Shown here: positions 62,878 to 64,000 of the stretch, in pieces
Position numbering within the stretch: position 1 is the stretch's first letter
Layout: each line of letters opens with the position of its first letter
Origin: Hyphomicrobiales bacterium
GTDB taxonomy: Bacteria; Pseudomonadota; Alphaproteobacteria; Rhizobiales; JAJFHB01
Direction of reading: 5' to 3'
Assembly: GCA_021775755.1 (NCBI GenBank)
Contig: JAJFHE010000033.1
Coordinates: forward strand, 186,001 to 250,000
DNA length: 64,000 nt
Translations under genes and position numbers: made by a program
Notes under the pieces: model-generated
Told to the model about the DNA's origin: nothing
Database searches by the model: none
The model's input: the letters and a program-made list of their open reading frames with translations, nothing else

Positions 62878-64000
62878 ATGACACAGGAAGTCGACCTGTT
62901 CATTGTCGGCGGCGGCATCAATGGCGCCGCCGTTGCGCGTGACGCCGCGGGTCGTGGACTCAAGGTCATGCTGGCGGAAAAAAACGACTATGGCAGCGCC
63001 ACGTCCTCTGCATCCTCCAAGCTAATCCATGGCGGGCTGCGCTATCTCGAACACCGCGAGTTCCCGCTGGTCAGGGAATCACTGCACGAACGCGCCGCAC
63101 TGCTTGAAATGGCGCCACATCTCGTAACGCCCATGCGGTTTCTCGTGCCCCTGACGTACGGGCGCTCGCGGCCCTCCTTCATCGTGCGCGCCGGGCTCCT
63201 GCTCTACGATCTCCTTGCCGGCCGCCGCCGCATCGAATGGAGCGGGCGACTGTCACGCGATGAAACCGATGCGCTTCCGCGTCTCCGCAAAGAGGGCCTG
63301 ACGAGCGTTCTGCACTATCCCGACTGTTGGGCCGACGATGCCCGGCTTGTTCTGGAAACCCTGCTCGATGCGCGCGCACGTGGTGCGGATGTCGCCAACC
63401 GCCGCGAGGTGACAGCCATCTCGCCGACTGAAAACGGCTATGCGGTATCGTATCTGCAAGACGGGCACACTCGGGATGCTATGGCCCGCTTCGTCGTCAA
63501 TGCGGCCGGGCCGTGGACAAACAAGGTGCTCGATAAGGTATCGTCCACACCGCCACGCCGCCAGTTGCGCCTGGTGCGCGGCAGCCACATCGTAATCGCC
63601 ATGCCGCAACCCTCCGACACCACGGCCTTCACGCTGCAGAACCCCGACGGCCGCGTCGTTTTCACCATTCCCTGGCAGAACGGGCGCTATCTCGTCGTCG
63701 GCACAACCGATGCCCCACACGACGGTAATCCGGAAGACGCTGCCTGCTCGATTGCCGAGCGCGACTATCTTCTGGAAGCCTATAACCGCTATTTCGATCA
63801 TCCAGGCGCACCGGCCGCGGCACAGGACGTGGTCTGGACCTGGTCGGGCGTGCGCCCGCTTGTCGATGACGGTGCCAAGGACCCAAGCAAGGTAACGCGG
63901 GACTCGCAACTGCTTGTCTCGCGTGCCGGCACCGGCGCCCTCGTCTCAATCTACGGCGGCAAGCTCACAACCCACCGTGCACTTGCCGACAAGGTCATGA
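62878..64000 (+). CDS. glpD: Glycerol-3-phosphate dehydrogenase (FAD), partial: C-terminus outside window
   Basis: Not in the ORF track because it runs off the right edge; 374 codons are visible from the ATG at 62878. It opens MTQEVDLFIVGGGINGAAVA with the FAD motif GGGINGAAVARDAAGRG, followed by SSKLIHGGLRYLEHREFPLV, FVVNAAGPWTNKVLDKV, and near the edge VYGGKLTT-like SIYGGKLTTHRALADK. This membrane-associated enzyme oxidises glycerol 3-phosphate to dihydroxyacetone phosphate, feeding electrons to quinone. Divergent from the barrel gene. Confidence 0.95.
   Translation, partial: MTQEVDLFIVGGGINGAAVARDAAGRGLKVMLAEKNDYGSATSSASSKLIHGGLRYLEHREFPLVRESLHERAALLEMAPHLVTPMRFLVPLTYGRSRPSFIVRAGLLLYDLLAGRRRIEWSGRLSRDETDALPRLRKEGLTSVLHYPDCWADDARLVLETLLDARARGADVANRREVTAISPTENGYAVSYLQDGHTRDAMARFVVNAAGPWTNKVLDKVSSTPPRRQLRLVRGSHIVIAMPQPSDTTAFTLQNPDGRVVFTIPWQNGRYLVVGTTDAPHDGNPEDAACSIAERDYLLEAYNRYFDHPGAPAAAQDVVWTWSGVRPLVDDGAKDPSKVTRDSQLLVSRAGTGALVSIYGGKLTTHRALADKVM

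Overview
The window reads as an ordinary chromosomal stretch of an alphaproteobacterium, most probably a Hyphomicrobiales (Rhizobiales) member. The signs are the aa3-oxidase subunit IV-like gene next to the three-gene pnt transhydrogenase, a CpdR-type receiver protein, GapR/DUF2312, DUF1244, DUF1036, DUF882, the cysteine-less 41-residue L36, a ROSE-type RNA thermometer in front of hsp20, and roughly 60 % GC. Genus cannot be given from sequence reading alone. No integrase, transposase, phage block or CRISPR array was seen.

Layout. 1-6.9 kb: a polyamine/guanidino-compound locus (ABC importer, ureohydrolase, LysR regulator, divergent FAD amine oxidase). 6.9-10.2 kb: pntB, pntAB, pntAA and a CoxIV-like protein. 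10.5-16 kb: an exported barrel-like protein ending in an S74 self-cleaving chaperone domain, then a 1315-residue exported WD40 plus caspase-like protein. 16-23.4 kb: PepF, an orphan sigma-54 activator, an L,D-transpeptidase and a DUF882/M15 protein. 23.4-28.1 kb: a small conserved-protein block (GapR, DUF1244, N-formylglutamate amidohydrolase, DUF1036, pyruvate kinase, TPR protein, L36). 28.2-31.9 kb: a small membrane protein and a 1121-residue membrane-anchored ClpA/B-like ATPase whose C-terminus is a degenerate class-I release factor without the GGQ domain; this is the most unusual object in the window. 32-37.5 kb: tRNA-Val(GAC) flanked by a ~116-bp tandem repeat, cpdR, a second N-formylglutamate amidohydrolase, a probable minus-strand small RNA, a methyltransferase, a HisN-like phosphatase and a lysophospholipase-like hydrolase. 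37.8-42.1 kb: four paralogous small exported proteins with shared upstream motifs and individual terminators, interrupted by a GMC oxidoreductase. 42.3-52.6 kb: heat-shock hsp20, threonine aldolase, an S9 peptidase and gltBD. 52.6-59.3 kb: a membrane protein, a DUF459 protein that has lost its catalytic residues, a LysR/P450/Rieske locus, and an MltB-type transglycosylase. 59.4-64 kb: galE, galU, an outer-membrane barrel protein and the start of glpD.

Functional themes. Envelope biology recurs: L,D-transpeptidase, M15/DUF882, MltB, two barrel-like proteins, galE/galU, DUF459 and the exported paralogs. Nitrogen handling recurs too: polyamine/guanidino uptake, two formylglutamate amidohydrolases, gltBD. 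Protein quality control is represented by hsp20, cpdR, PepF, the S9 peptidase and the ClpAB-release factor fusion.

Limits. All calls come from reading the translations and DNA; no database search was run. Starts were moved from the longest-ORF start wherever a Shine-Dalgarno site, signal peptide or overlap argued for it. Both ends of the window cut genes (a permease at the left, glpD at the right), and neither partial gene is in the supplied ORF track.
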